DNA from: Alligator mississippiensis
Taxonomy: Eukaryota > Chordata > Crocodylia > Alligatoridae
Assembly (NCBI RefSeq): GCF_030867095.1
Contig: NC_081827.1
Span: 209,927,310 to 209,991,309, forward strand
Reading direction: 5' to 3'
DNA length: 64,000 bases
Shown here: piece after piece, positions 1 to 11,765 of the stretch
Numbering within the stretch: the first letter of the stretch is position 1
Layout of the letters: each line of letters begins with the position of its first letter
Made by a program: the position numbers and the translations under genes
Notes under the pieces: generated by a model
The model's database searches: none
What the model was told of the DNA's origin: nothing
What the model saw: the letters and a program-made list of their open reading frames with translations, nothing else

Positions 1-1354
1 CGTATGTTGCACTTGGCAGGAAGGAACAAAACTGGCTACATTTATGCCTCCCCTCCATACCTAAATGTGGTCTTACATTCCTCTACTATGAGGTTGCTCA
101 ACACAGACCATGTAATGGAGCTAGTGCAAAAATTCCTTTCTCCCTCCTCACTGCACACCCATCTGAGTAGGAAAGTCATGGCTTAGACCTTGATACAGGT
201 TCAGAGAGATGTGCCATGTATTGAATCCTGAGCTGTTGAGTTCCATCATCCTAATTTTGGCCACACTGAACCCTGCTTTACTTTTGATATCCAAGTCCAA
301 GGTAGCAAAGTGTAAAACAGACCTGTTTTCTAGGTCATATCAATCTACCTGAATGCAAAAGTAATTTTTAAATTTAAGAAAATTTCTGCTGTGCATAAGA
401 CATCTACATTCATTTAATGTACGTGGTATACGTAGCATTAGGGCTGAGGGCTAATGTTTCAATGAATGGTATTCTGTCTCTCTATGCCCTCAATCGCTGC
501 AGTTTTAGAGCAACTTCTAGTAGTGCCATGTGACTAACATAATGTGTGGTCTCAAGCTATTGAGTACTTTGGACATAAGGACAAGACAATTTGATGTGAT
601 AGTTAATGGGAAGCCAGTGTGGAAACCAGAAGATAGGTTTGATGTGTTCCTGGTAAGCTGTGTTGTTGAAGAAATGTATGGTGTGTTCTACACTGCCCTG
701 ATGCTTTTGCAGGATAGATGATCAGTCTCAATTTCCCCTTCAGTTCCAGTTAAATGCAGGCAAAAATAGTAATGCACAATTTCTGACTAGGTTTGACAGC
801 TGTGTGGTAGAGAGGGCTGTTTCAAGTTGCTAAACACCATGTAACCTTATCCCCAAAATGATTAAAATGTCAAGGTGTTAAAGAAAAAACAGTAGACTAA
901 AACTTAATAATTGTCTCTTGTAATGGCAATTCAGGGCCAGGATTTCCACTAATTTGGTCACATAGCATTCTTTACAGACCTTAGGAACCATCACAAGTTA
1001 AATTGATTAGAACAATGATTGCAAATTTATAATATTATTAAAGAAAGGAATATGGAAAACAAAGACCTTAGAGGGGACCAAATTAACTTATTGTTACAGG
1101 TGTCCTGTTTTGATGTATTATAAATATTTGCAACCATTTTAGATAGGCAAGGGATTTCACGATGTGTATCCTGTGTTGTTATATCATGGAAAACTGTAAT
1201 AGTTAAAGGTGATTAATCTTGACTAATTCTTCTGAAATCAAGGACATTGTTTAAATCAGGTACTCTCTCCTTTCTCTTATCATACTCTCCTCTTTAAATC
1301 AGTTTTTTTCTTTCCTCTGTTATTACCAGAGGAAAAAGGCACACCTGTTTCAGA
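1..1354. other. Intergenic sequence without a recognisable gene
   Basis: AT-rich sequence with stops in all frames. The longest open stretches are about 60 codons and have no domain, start context or splice pattern that I recognise. By the ATF2-CHN1 gene order known in mammals this could be DNA downstream of ATF2, but no ATF2 exon is visible. Confidence 0.6.
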
Positions 1355-1660
1355 ACATGGTGGTGGCGGAGGCTGAGAAGCAACAGTGGGGGCAGCAGCA
1401 GCTGATCCCCCAAAGGCAAGTGGGGCAGGAGTCGGCTCAGCTGCGGAGGATCAAGAGGGGAAGCCCCCGGATCCCTCTTGCTGAGCTGGGCAGGGAGCCG
1501 TGCTCCCGAGCCACACGCGAACAGAGCGTGCAAACAGGCGTGCTCTGTAAGGGCGCACCGGTGTTTGCACAGGCGGAAGCAGGCAGGGCAGCAAGAGAGT
1601 CTTCCTCAGGAAGGAGGAGGCTCCACCAACAAGGAGAGAGGTAAGAACTAGCTGTGAGCC

Positions 1661-2699
1661 ATGGTGACTACTCGCAGTGCTACCAGGGGCCCTGCCCCAG
1701 TGGTGCCGCCCTTCTGGGGCTCCTCTGAGGCTTCCACCCAGACGGAGCCCTTGGGGGGCCTGGCAACCACCTGTCCCCCAAGCTGTGGGGGTGGCTGGGT
1801 GAGATCCCCAGGGGTGGGACTGAGATCTGGTGACTCCCCCACCTTCCCCTCTTGTGTCTTCAGGCTCTGGAGGGGCAGGTGACACAGCTCCAGGCCAAGG
1901 TGAGCATGCTGTGGGGGATCCGGGCGGCAGAGGACAAATTGATATGTATTTCCGTTCTCTGCAGGGACAAGAATCCACCGGAGAGACCCCCCGTGCACAG
2001 CGCCCAACTAATCGGTGGCAGCAGGTTCCTGTCAAGGCCAGGGCAGTTCGTACAACTGCTGTGCCTGCTCCCCAGAAACCCCTCAGGAACAGGTATGTGG
2101 CCCTGGAGGAGAAGGCAGAAGAACAGGTCCCCAGAGAAATTGAAGCCGCTCAACCTACCTCACCAGCTCAGAAGAGGTACACCCTGAGAAGGAGATGCAA
2201 AGTTCTGGTCATCAGGGACTCCATCCTGAGGGGAACCAAGGGTCCAACCAGTTGTTCGGAGCTCTGGTCACAGCAGGTCTGCTGCATACCCAGAGCGAGG
2301 ATTTGCAATGTCACAGAGACCATCCCTAAAATCATCAAGCCCTCTGACTACTACCCACTGGCTGTGGTTCATGTGGGTACAAATGATGCATCCAAGGGCA
2401 AGCCAGATAACATCGTGGAGGACTACAAGGCCCTGGGACACCAACTGAAGAAGACGGGAGCCCAGGTGGTATTTTCCTCCATTCTCCCGGTAAGTGGACG
2501 GGGTAGGCGTCATGAGGCCTGCATTGACGTGGTTAACCAGCAGCTTCAGAGCTGGTGCCATGAGGCAGTCTTTGGGTTTTTTGATAACGACCCATGTTTT
2601 TGTAAGGAGGGCATGCTGGGGTGGGATGGGCTTTTCCCATCCCTAAGGGCAGACATAGCTTTTCCTCTAGGTTGGCTGATCTCGTATGGTGGACTTTAA
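1661..2699 (+). pseudogene. CR1 ORF1 remnant with SGNH/esterase-like domain
   Basis: ORF1 appears to start at the ATG at 1661 in good context (protein MVTTRSAT...). It then passes through more than one frame, including a short heptad-like stretch around 1860-1930 (ALEGQVTQLQAK). The C-terminal part, in the frame ending at 2699, reads VLVIRDSILRG and later VVHVGTND. These correspond to the nucleophile block and the Gly-Asn-Asp block of the SGNH/GDSL-type esterase domain known in CR1 ORF1 proteins. This protein is thought to help in RNP formation and retrotransposition. Frame changes near 1830-1880 mean no intact protein is made from this copy. Confidence 0.75.
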
Positions 2700-5590
2700 A
2701 CTAGCTTCGCCGGGGGAAGGGACCACTTCGAGTGGAGAGGATGCTTCACCAGCATGCAGGGTGACAAGAGGAAGGGAAGCCCAGGTAAGCAACAACATCC
2801 AGGGAACAGGGGGCCACAACTGTCTTGGGAGTGGGAGGGAGGCACATGCACCCTCAGGAGGCTTCAGTTTCCTCTACACTAATGCTCATAGTACGGGGAG
2901 TAAGCAGGAGGAACTGTGCTTCCTGATGGCGAGTAAGAACCCAGACTTAGTAGGGCTCACAGAAACCTGATGGGACCCTACCTACAACTGTGCTGCGGGC
3001 ATTCGGGGACACACTCTATATAGAACAGACACAACAGAGAGGAAAGGTGGGGGGGGGGGGGGTTTACACTCTGTCAAAGAGCACCTCACATCATCAAGGA
3101 TTAGCTTCAGGTTTGAGGAGGGTCGGGCACAGGCACTATGAGTCAAACTACAAGAGGGGTATGGTGAAAGGGACCTTAAGGTGGGTGTCTACTACAAACC
3201 ACCCAACCAGGGGGAAGAGCTGGACCAGGACTTCAGTCAGCTTATGGAGGATGTTAGGTCAAGAGATGTTATTGTCATGGGTAACCTAAACTCCCCAGGC
3301 ATTTGCTAGGAGGAGCAGACAGCCAGGTCTGACCGCTCGTGTAGGTTCCTGACTGTATTACAGGATCTTCACCTTATCCAGGAAGTGCACAGCGCCACTA
3401 GGGGTAATGCCTTGCTGGACCTGGTCCTGGCCACGGGGGATGACCTGGTGAGGGGACTGCAGGTCCTTGACCACCTGGGCAATAGTGATCATCACCTGCT
3501 GGATTTCATTATCCAACGCAGGGCATCAAGGGCTCACACCAAGGCTAAAGCCCTTGACTTCAGAAGAGCCAACTTCAGTGAGCTTAGGAGACTAGTAGGG
3601 GAGGCACTGAGGACCCAGAAAGTAGAGGAGATGGGAGTCCACATGGGATGGTCGTACTTTAAGCCGGCGATCCTCCAGGCCCAAAGGTTAACAGTCCCTG
3701 AGAGAAGCAAGGGGGGGAAGAGCGCTCAGAAATCCCCTTGGCTCAGCAAGGGCATTCAGTAATGCCTGAGGACTAAAAGGGGGACATACAACCAGTGGAA
3801 GGGAGGAGCTATCCCCAAGGAGGAGGAGTACTCCTCGGGCCGTGAGTGTAGGAGGGCTATTACGAAGGCCAAGGCAGAGATGGAACTCAGGCTAGCATCC
3901 AGGATTAAGGACAACAAAAAGTCCTTTTTCAAATACACTGGGAGCAAGAAGAGGGCACCAGGCAATGTAGGCCCCCTGCAAGAGACAAACCGTAATCTTG
4001 TGGCTACGCCAGACAAGAAAGCTGATATTTTTAACAGTTTCTTTGCCTGTGTTTTCTTGAACAGGGACCGGGATATCCCACCTACCAGGGGTAGGGACAA
4101 TCTGGGGGATAGCTCTGTCAGGCCTTCAGTCAGCGCATATGTAGCTAGGGATCTTCTGGAAGGGCTAGACATTTTTAAATCTGCAGGTCCAGATGCCGTC
4201 CACCCAAGGGTGTTGAGGGAGCTGGCAGGGGTCATCGCGGAGCCCTTGGCCCGGCTGTATGAGCATTCGTGGTCATCTGGCCAGGTGCTGGGGGATTGGA
4301 AACTGGCTAATGTGGTCCCAATTTTCAAGAAAGGGAGGAAGGAGGACTCAAATAACTATAGGCCTGTAAGTCTCACCTCGGTGCTCGGGAAGATCTTGGA
4401 CAGAATCATCAAGGAGCACATCTGTGGGGGGCCAGCAGAGGAGATCATGCTCAGGGGCAATCAGCATGGGTTCATCAAAGGCAGGTCCTGCCTGACCAAC
4501 CTGATTGCCTTTAATGACCAAGTAACTAAATCCTTGGATGATGGTGTCGCCGTGGACGTAGTCTTTCTAGACATTAAGAAGGCCTTTGACACTGTCTTTC
4601 ACACCATCCTCATCAATAAATTAAGCGACTGGCATTGATGTCTGCACAGTTGGATGGGTAAAAAATTGGCTGATGGGGCACACCCAGAGTAGCAGTGGAC
4701 GGGTTGTACTCAACCTGGCGAGATGTGAACAGTGGGGTCCCCCAGGTCTTGGTCCTCGGGCCTGCACTGTTTAACATCTTCATCAGCGACTTGGAGAAGG
4801 GGGTGGAAAGCACGCTGTCCAAGTTTGCTGATGATACTAAGATGTGGGGTGAGGTGGACACACTTGAAGGGAGAGAGAGGCTGCAACTAGATTTAGACTA
4901 CAAAAGAGGGCAGATGAGAATAGGATGGGGTTTAACATAGACAAATGCAGGGTGCTGCACCTCGGGAGAAGGAAACCACAGCATACATACAGGCTGGGGA
5001 GAGGCGGAAAGGGATCTTGGAGTCATTATTGACTCCAAGATGAACATGAGCCGCCAATGCCAGACCGCAGCCAGCAAGGCCAGCCATACTTTGTCATGCA
5101 TCCAAAGGTGCATCTCAAGCCGGTCCAGAGAGGTGATACTCCCCCTCTATGTGACTTTGGTCAGGCCGCAGTTAGAGTACTGTGTGCAGTACTGGGTGGC
5201 GCACTTCAAAAGGGATGTGGCCAGCCTGGAGAGGGTTCAGAGGAGGGCCACCCACTTGGTGAGAGGGCAGCAGGACAGGCCCTACAAGAAGAGACTGAAG
5301 GACCTGAACCTGTTCAGCCTCAGCAAGAGGGGGGACCTGGTGGCTGCCTACAAACTCATCAGGGGAGATCAACAGCAAATAGGTAGCGCCCTTTTCACCC
5401 CAGCACCACCTGGGGTGACGAGGAACGATGGTAATAAGCTGGAGAATAGGTTTAGGTTAGAGATCAGAAGGCAATATTTTAGTTAGGGTGGCCAAAATCT
5501 GGAACCAACTTCCCAGGGGAGTGGTCCTCACCCCTACCTTGGGCAAATTCAAGAGGAGGTTGGATGATCACCTGTCTGGGATCTTGTGAA
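2700..5590 (+). pseudogene. CR1 ORF2 remnant: endonuclease plus reverse transcriptase
   Basis: The AP-type endonuclease is recognisable from 2860 to 3500 (LYTNAHS, DLVGLTET followed by a stop, and near its end GNSDHHLL). The reverse transcriptase occupies about 3880-4900, with FKSAGPDAVHPRVLREL, NYRPVSLTS, QHGFIKGRSCLTNLIAF, VFLDIKKAFDTV (motif A) and FADDTK (motif C). The CR1 C-terminal region with QLEYCVQYWVAHFKRD and LERVQRRATHL lies at 5040-5486. A run of 14 G at 3049-3062 sits in the endonuclease part and coincides with a frame change. Further stops and frameshifts separate the domains, so the ORF is broken at several points. Confidence 0.85.
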
Positions 5591-5739
5591 CCCAGCATTC
5601 ATTTCTGCCTGTGGCAGGGGGTCAGGCTAGATGATCTGTTCAAGTCCCTCCTGGCCCTAGCTACTATGAAACATGGGTGAACTCAAAATTAGTTGCTGTT
5701 ATTTTGCCATTCATTCAGTGTCTTCATGGGTTAGCCACA

Positions 5740-6014
5740 GGCCCCTGCTATACATTGCATATATTATGCAATTAACTGATTAATCGCAAAATAAATTGAG
5801 ATCAGCCACACATGCAAAGTAATTATCACACTATTAACTAGTTAATTGCACAATAAATTTATATAAGCCACATGTAAAAAGTAATTACCACACAATAAAA
5901 ATTATTTTTCCAGCTAGAAAAGGAACCAACCAACTATTAAGTTAGTGCTTAAAAATGTGCAGCAACTCAATAGCTGGTTCCTAATCTGCTTTAATTTGGA
6001 CATATAGCAGGTCC
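5740..6014. mobile_element. MITE-like element with internal ~65-bp tandem repeat
   Basis: The ends form an imperfect inverted repeat: ggcccctgctata on the left and, reverse-complemented, gggacctgctatatg on the right. Inside, two imperfect copies of a unit containing ttaattgcacaataaa...agccacatgtaaa lie side by side (about 5765-5905). A related copy with the same right end (ctttaatttgcatgtgtagcaggg) occurs near 24050-24240. Family not identified; probably a non-autonomous DNA transposon. Confidence 0.5.
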
Positions 6015-6575
6015 CTTGGTAACATGAATATGCAATGACTACTATATGATAAAGTGGTGTTTTGTCCTTAATTTATCATTTTTATGTATATTGTCTTTGC
6101 TTTTATGGCAGGGAATTTTAAGATAAGCTTTAGAATTTTTTTCTTTTATTCAGTCCATAGTTAAAATACCATTTTCTTTGAGACATAATAGGAGTTGAAA
6201 CTGCCTCAGATTTTTTTGACAATATTACTTGTTTGAGAAGAAAGTCAGTTAGCTTTAAAATAGACTTTTTAAATTTATTGGTGTGTCAAAGAGGCTTCTT
6301 AGACGCGAATAATCATTAAAGTCTTAACAATTCTTAGAGAAATGACTTTTGTCTGTGAAACATATAAAAGGTACTTAAGCATTGCCTGATAACACCCCCC
6401 ATTACAATTTGTTTTTTATAAGAATGTTCAACTCCCCCAGCCACCCCACAATGAGTTGTAGAAAAGTTTTTCTTGCATAGGAAAGAGGAAATTAAAACCA
6501 TGTTTTTTGAAATGAGATGATGATAACGGATCCTCAATCCTAATCTTGAGTAGAGAGCACTTTTACAGTCTTTTA

Positions 6576-7330
6576 GGCTAGGGACAGACATTCAAAAAGC
6601 CTGAGCCTGAATTGATTCAATCTTTGCAGGTTAGTCTAAGATGGCTAAGCTAAATCAGTTTGGTAACTGGACAGACATCCCAGAAATGCAGGTACATGCC
6701 TGCAGTGGCTCAGGCTAGAAGCCAGAGGGCACTAGAGCAGCCCTCCCTTCCTTCCACAGCATAGAGCCGAGGGGTGCATGGTCAGGATCCTGCAGAAACT
6801 CTGATTATCCCAGCAGGAAATTGATAACAGTGTTTATCATCCAATTAAGAAAACAACAGAGGGATATTACCAGCTACTTGTTGGTTCTGCCTTTTGAGTC
6901 TACCTGTTGATTCAGCAGGGACTGTAGCCAGCATGTGGTCTGCTAGCTAATACATAGACACCTGCTCAGCAAGGCAGAGCGGAAGGGGGAATTTCTCCTT
7001 AGCAGGGAGTTGTGAGGGGAGGGCAGAAGCAGCCCGCAGTCTCTGGAGCTGCAACCAGAGAGCAGAGGGGAGGGCCCAACCCAGAGAGCATGCTGGGATG
7101 CTGGGGGTGTCCGGTTTGTCTTAAACTAGCAAGGGGCCTGAGACAGACATTGCATAAAGCAATTTGAGCCAAATCAGTTAAGTCTGATAATACATTCAAC
7201 CAGGTTTATCTCAAACCAGTTCCAGCCATTTTCAAACTGGTTTATGTGCACCGAACATCTGTTCTGTTACAGGTTTAAACCAGTTTCTGTTCACTTAAAC
7301 CAGTTTATGTGTAATGTCTGTCCCTAGCCT
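6576..7330. mobile_element. MITE-type DNA transposon (family shared with 53252-53528)
   Basis: The termini are perfect inverted repeats beginning ggctagggacagacatt. The match extends outward to 22 bp, from 6571-6592 to 7313-7334. The left end continues ttcaaaaagcctgagcctga, which matches the left end of the second copy at 53252. The flanking trinucleotides are TTA and TAA, compatible with the TWA preference of PIF/Harbinger elements although not identical. Internally it has many short aaaccagttt-type motifs. It is about 470 bp longer than the second copy, so it is either a longer family member or carries an inserted middle part. No transposase is encoded. Confidence 0.7.
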
Positions 7331-7519
7331 AAAAATAAGGACTTGTCTTGAATCATAAATATGATGTAACTAATTTTCTTAATTAAGTTAAAATTTTGTA
7401 CCCCATCTAGTTTTTGATAACACAGTTTTGGTTTGCCTTTCAATTTATAACTTGAAATTAAAGGTGTCTATTACACATTCTATGCAGAGCACAATTACAG
7501 TAAACTAATTTGTATATAT

Positions 7520-8383
7520 TGTAAGGGGGTTTTCACACCAACAGGAGTTAGTCTCCCAGCTGGAATAGTAGTGTCTTGTAGACATAGTTGTAGACATCCT
7601 GCCACGCCTTTGATGTTATGGGAGATTCGCTACACACTACAGGGAGGCAAACTGAGAATTTTATGAACTCAATGTTAGTGGCTCTTTGCAGGGCTCCACC
7701 ATCGCCATACCTTACCCTCACCACACCTGATGTTCTGGGTGCTGTTAATTGCCTCTAAGGTCCATCACTATCTTTGCTTGGTGGACCTTGACTATGGCCC
7801 TTGTCTAAATGGCTGTTCACACCATTCTTCCCTGCACAGGCCCCAAGACAGCTATCTTTCTCTATGATTCTCCCGTCACACTGTGACTGGGATCCACTCT
7901 CTCTTCTTCCCCTTCTGGGGAAGTAATGTCACCTTCGTCTCCTTCTTCCCTTAGGTCCCCGGAGTAGTTCCCTTCACCCCCTGGAATTGGACTCACTGGC
8001 CATCCAAACCTCTCTGTTGGCCCCAATTTCCGTCTGGACGTTGTTGGGTAAGTTGTGGGGTCAGAGCTTGCACTTTGGCCCTTTGATTGATCTCCTTCCC
8101 TCACCTGCTCTCTTCTCTTCTTCTCTTCTCTGCTTTCTCTCTTCTTCTGCCTCTCTCAGGATGCTCCCTCTGCCTTTCCCTTTGTTCTTTTCCCATGCCG
8201 CTTTTTTTTCTGTCTTGAACTCTGGTGGCTGGGTTTGCTGTGGCTGCCTTTGAAATGCTGCATCCCCAGCCAACTCCTCCGATCATCCTGATCGCAGCAG
8301 GGTTTGCCGCAGCTCGTCCTGCTCTATGTGGTAAGTTTTTCTCTTCTATTCCTTCTTGATTCTGTCTGTGGCAGGGTGTCACA
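7520..8383. mobile_element. Solo-LTR-like fossil
   Basis: An 864-bp segment begins tgtaagggggttttcacacc and ends ggcagggtgtcaca, so it has the TG...CA ends typical of LTRs when read from either strand. It is flanked by identical 5-bp direct repeats, tatat, at 7515-7519 and 8384-8388. No internal retroviral coding region adjoins it. Read from the minus strand the start is tgtgacaccctgccacag, which looks LTR-like, but orientation and family are not certain. A target repeat of only T and A in AT-rich DNA could arise by chance. Confidence 0.4.
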
Positions 8384-8388
8384 TATAT

Positions 8389-10130
8389 TTATTTCAAATT
8401 ACAGTATACAAAGGAATACTATAAAATTTTAAGGTGAAATAAAAATTAGAGGCTACAATTTGAAGTGTAGGTGTTTTGTGACCACAAGTGATCTCCTTTG
8501 ACGCTTGAGGCTTGTATTTGCATGACAGAAAACAGAAACATTTTGTTTAATAAACCAAGAAATATAAAACAAGCAGATGTTAGGTTTTCTAGGAAGCATG
8601 CGTATAAACATAATGCCAAGCATTTCTTAAAATTCAGTAAATTTGCAGGCAGATTTTTAATAACCTAATAATTTTGCAATAATTGTATTAATAACCATTT
8701 TCCATCAGTGTCTTGAAGACTTAATGTGTACATCCCCTACACAAAGACCCTACACTCTAAATTTAATTAATTTAGTTACATACTCTTTAATCAAGCCATG
8801 TTACCTGTCATTATTTGTGAACTGTCCACTTTACTATTGCTTGCACTGAGCAATGCCTGGGACCTGTCTATGACAAAGTAATCCTCACAACATGTTACTT
8901 AACAAACAGAGCTCAAATCAACAAGAGGTGAGTGTCCACATTCCAGTGTACATTCCAATCAAGGAGTCGTGTTTTGCACTTCATTTGAGTGTATCCTCTT
9001 GCCAGGAGCAAGTCATTATGTTCTAAAGCCACCACCATGGTTTGTAGCTGTTTCCCAAATTGATACTGGTCTCGCCTGTTTCTTTGGTCTCCTATGATTG
9101 ACTAACTGTATATTACTGATTGTAACGTTAACAAATTACCAGCTCAGGACCTTACTGGAAGTCTAGTTCTTAATTTCATTCTCTGTCAGATGGCTTTCCT
9201 TTTCCAGGTTCTATTCTTAAACAATAAGAACACAGGAAACAGGAAAACATGCCTAAGAACAGTGCTTTTCCTTTCTAACAGGAGAGATTGGAATCACTTT
9301 TAAATTCTTGTTTAAATATATCATAGGATCTTAACTAACCCCAAATTAATTAATGTTTGTGAGGTAAATATATGACAAACATAGGATTATGATATCCTAT
9401 GGCCTGAGCTAGCAAGCTACTTGCCTTCACTCTCAGAAGCACTCTTGTTAATGAAATGGACAATATGAAATTGGAGCTGGGAAAAAACTGAGGAAAAATG
9501 CAACAGATTTGGGCTTGGAAGTTGTTTCCATTTCACAGGGTTAAGAAAAAGGCCCAGTTTCCCCAAACATGGGGGGTAGATTTGTGGGGGGGGTTTTAGC
9601 CTTTCCGGGAAATATTTTCCCATAGAAATCACAGTTTTGGTAAACAAGTATTTTGGCAACCATTTTGAGAATGGCTGAAAAAGGTTAAAAAGACACAAAA
9701 TTGTGAAAAGCTTCATTTTTTTTAAAGGAATGGTATATGTTGAACGAAAACTCCAATTTTGGGGAGTTGTCTTAAATCTTCTCTCATAGGTACAACTGGA
9801 ATCTGGCTCTTATATTTAAAGAGGAGACCCAAATATAGTTGTGTAAATGTACTGTTATTAAGCAAAATAACTATACCTCTGGTACTTCCCTCTTATATCC
9901 CCTTTCATAACTGACCTCTGAATCCATATGCCATATTTACTTGAATCTAAGTTGATCCTAAATTTAAGATATCCCCCCAGTATATATATTCATATATGTA
10001 CACACTATCTTCAACAAGCTGCTATTTTGGTAAATGTTCTTTCTTTCTTTCTCACAATTGCAGTTATTATGGTAGCCAATAGCTTGTAAAGGCTGGTAAC
10101 TACTAAGTTACTCTCATAATCTACAAACTG
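8389..10130. other. Intergenic sequence, nothing recognised
   Basis: AT-rich and non-coding. Only short low-complexity tracts are seen, for example a tatatata stretch near 9980. Confidence 0.6.
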
Positions 10131-10138
10131 GTATAGAT

Positions 10139-10210
10139 CGTGGGTGTCAAACATACAGTGCACATCGGTCCAGATCTGGCCTGAGGGGCTCGACCAGTTT
10201 GACTCCCCTG
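10139..10210. mobile_element. 72-bp hAT-type MITE with 8-bp target duplication
   Basis: A tiny element has ends cgtgggtgtcaaac and gtttgactcccctg, which are imperfect inverted repeats. It is bounded by the perfect 8-bp direct repeat gtatagat (10131-10138 and 10211-10218). An 8-bp target duplication and ends of the CAGGGG-TCAAAC type are hallmarks of hAT elements. It is far too short to code for anything. Confidence 0.8.
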
Positions 10211-10218
10211 GTATAGAT

Positions 10219-11763
10219 CAAGGTAAGGCATTGGCTGTAGCTGTCCAGTAAAGTCTGGCTACAGATGAGTTCCATTCATACTCCTTGAGGCAGGGAATAT
10301 GTCTCCCTCTGTGTTCATAAAGCACTGTGTAAACTATAGTACTAATTTATGCAAATGATTTTTATTATCACAAATAATAAATTATAATGATGTACCTAAT
10401 GGAAGGACCAAATGCAAATTCTAATACTAGGTCCATCATCCCAGAGATATAAAGACTAGTCAACACATTGGTATGTGTATTCACAAATCTAAATTTAATG
10501 GCAAGATGCTCAAATCACTATTATTTTTATTAATATTAATTTAACCAGGGCCTTTAGAAAGTGATAGCCATAATAATCCAACTTTATTTATGACTTTTTA
10601 GATTATATAGCACAGTTGAATTTCTCTCACTAAACAAGTAGTAGTAGAAAAACTACCTTACTGTTTTCAAAGAAGTAAACGCTCCATTACAAATAACTCA
10701 AACTCTGGACCTAGTGATGCAGCCTTTGTTCCCTTTTTTCTGCTGCAGTAGACTCAGAGACTACACATTAAAAGCTAAATTAAATTCTACAGATGACAAG
10801 GGTCTCTATAGAGCTGTTTTCCTGCTGTTAGGAGAGCCTGTCATAGAGGGGCTGTAACCATGATAAGATGCCAGCCCTATTCATCAGGTAACATTTCACA
10901 ATGTCCTCATTTATACTATTTCTCATTAATATTGGACAGCTTTAATTTATCTTTTTTCTTCAAACAATATGATATTTACAAGCTTGAAGCCTTCTTTTAT
11001 AGTTGTGTATAAATCTTTATAAATGTCAGTCATTAATTTTAAAATCTCATTCATCAATATATGACTAGTGAATTAGTTAAGGTTTGAAGAATAAATGTCT
11101 GGTAATTAGGAGTGATTTTGCATCAGGCTTTTAGACCAGGTGAAGGATGAAGGAGAACAGAGTGAAAATCAGGCTCTTGCTGAATTAGGATTTAAGTTCT
11201 AAAGCTTGGGCACAAAATACAAAATTCTATGTTAAAAATCAAAAGCAGATACCAACAGTAGAACTTCTGCTTGAAGGAAACAGCAGTAAGCTATTAGAAT
11301 TGAGCAACACCGAACAGCCACGAAGAAATGTAGTAGATGACATGGCAAGAAGCTAAATGAAGGAAAACAAGCAGACCAGACTATAACAAATGTGTGTGTG
11401 TAGGAGGAAAGCTAACCCTAGAGAATCTTACATATATTGAGAAATCCACGTATCTGTGAGTTATTTTAACAATGTCCTGCATACAGAAGGAAGATAATTG
11501 GAGAGTTGACTGATACTCCAGAATCATTATGTCAGTGATAATACTGGAATCCAATACACTTAGCTATGGGTGGATCTAAAATTTTGAAAAGGAAGGTGCA
11601 GATGGTGTGTTGCATCATATAACAAGGCATATATTAGAAGCTTTACTAATATGCTAGACCCTAGAAGATGTACTTATATGCTGGAGGCCTAGGGCTATAT
11701 TATTCAGTTTAAGATTGAAGCAAAAACAAGTATATCTTTATTGGAATGTGCATTAATTTGCTA
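10219..11763. other. Intergenic sequence, nothing recognised
   Basis: AT-rich, non-coding, with no repeat ends or coding signature that I can support. Confidence 0.6.
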
Positions 11764-11765
11764 TA

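Larger units (their letters stand above)
1355..5671 (+). mobile_element. Near full-length CR1 LINE (non-LTR retrotransposon)
   Basis: A GC-rich 5' region is followed by remnants of ORF1 (esterase-like) and ORF2 (endonuclease, reverse transcriptase, CR1 C-terminal region) and a short 3' tail containing ggcagggggtcaggctagat and ending near ctactatgaa. About 4.3 kb is close to the usual full length of CR1, whereas most genomic CR1 copies are cut short at the 5' end. The reading frames shift several times and carry stops, so the copy is dead but moderately young. The exact 5' boundary is uncertain by some tens of bases. No target-site duplication is evident, which is usual for CR1. Confidence 0.9.

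Noticed and set aside
530-721. 63-codon open frame with a protein-like look (RQFDVIVNGKPVWKPEDRFD)
   Set aside because: No flanking splice sites, no recognised domain and no second exon nearby; short frames of this length are expected by chance.
1-1354. 3' end of ATF2, expected by mammalian gene order
   Set aside because: No ATF2 coding sequence or recognisable 3' UTR was seen; the order is only an expectation.
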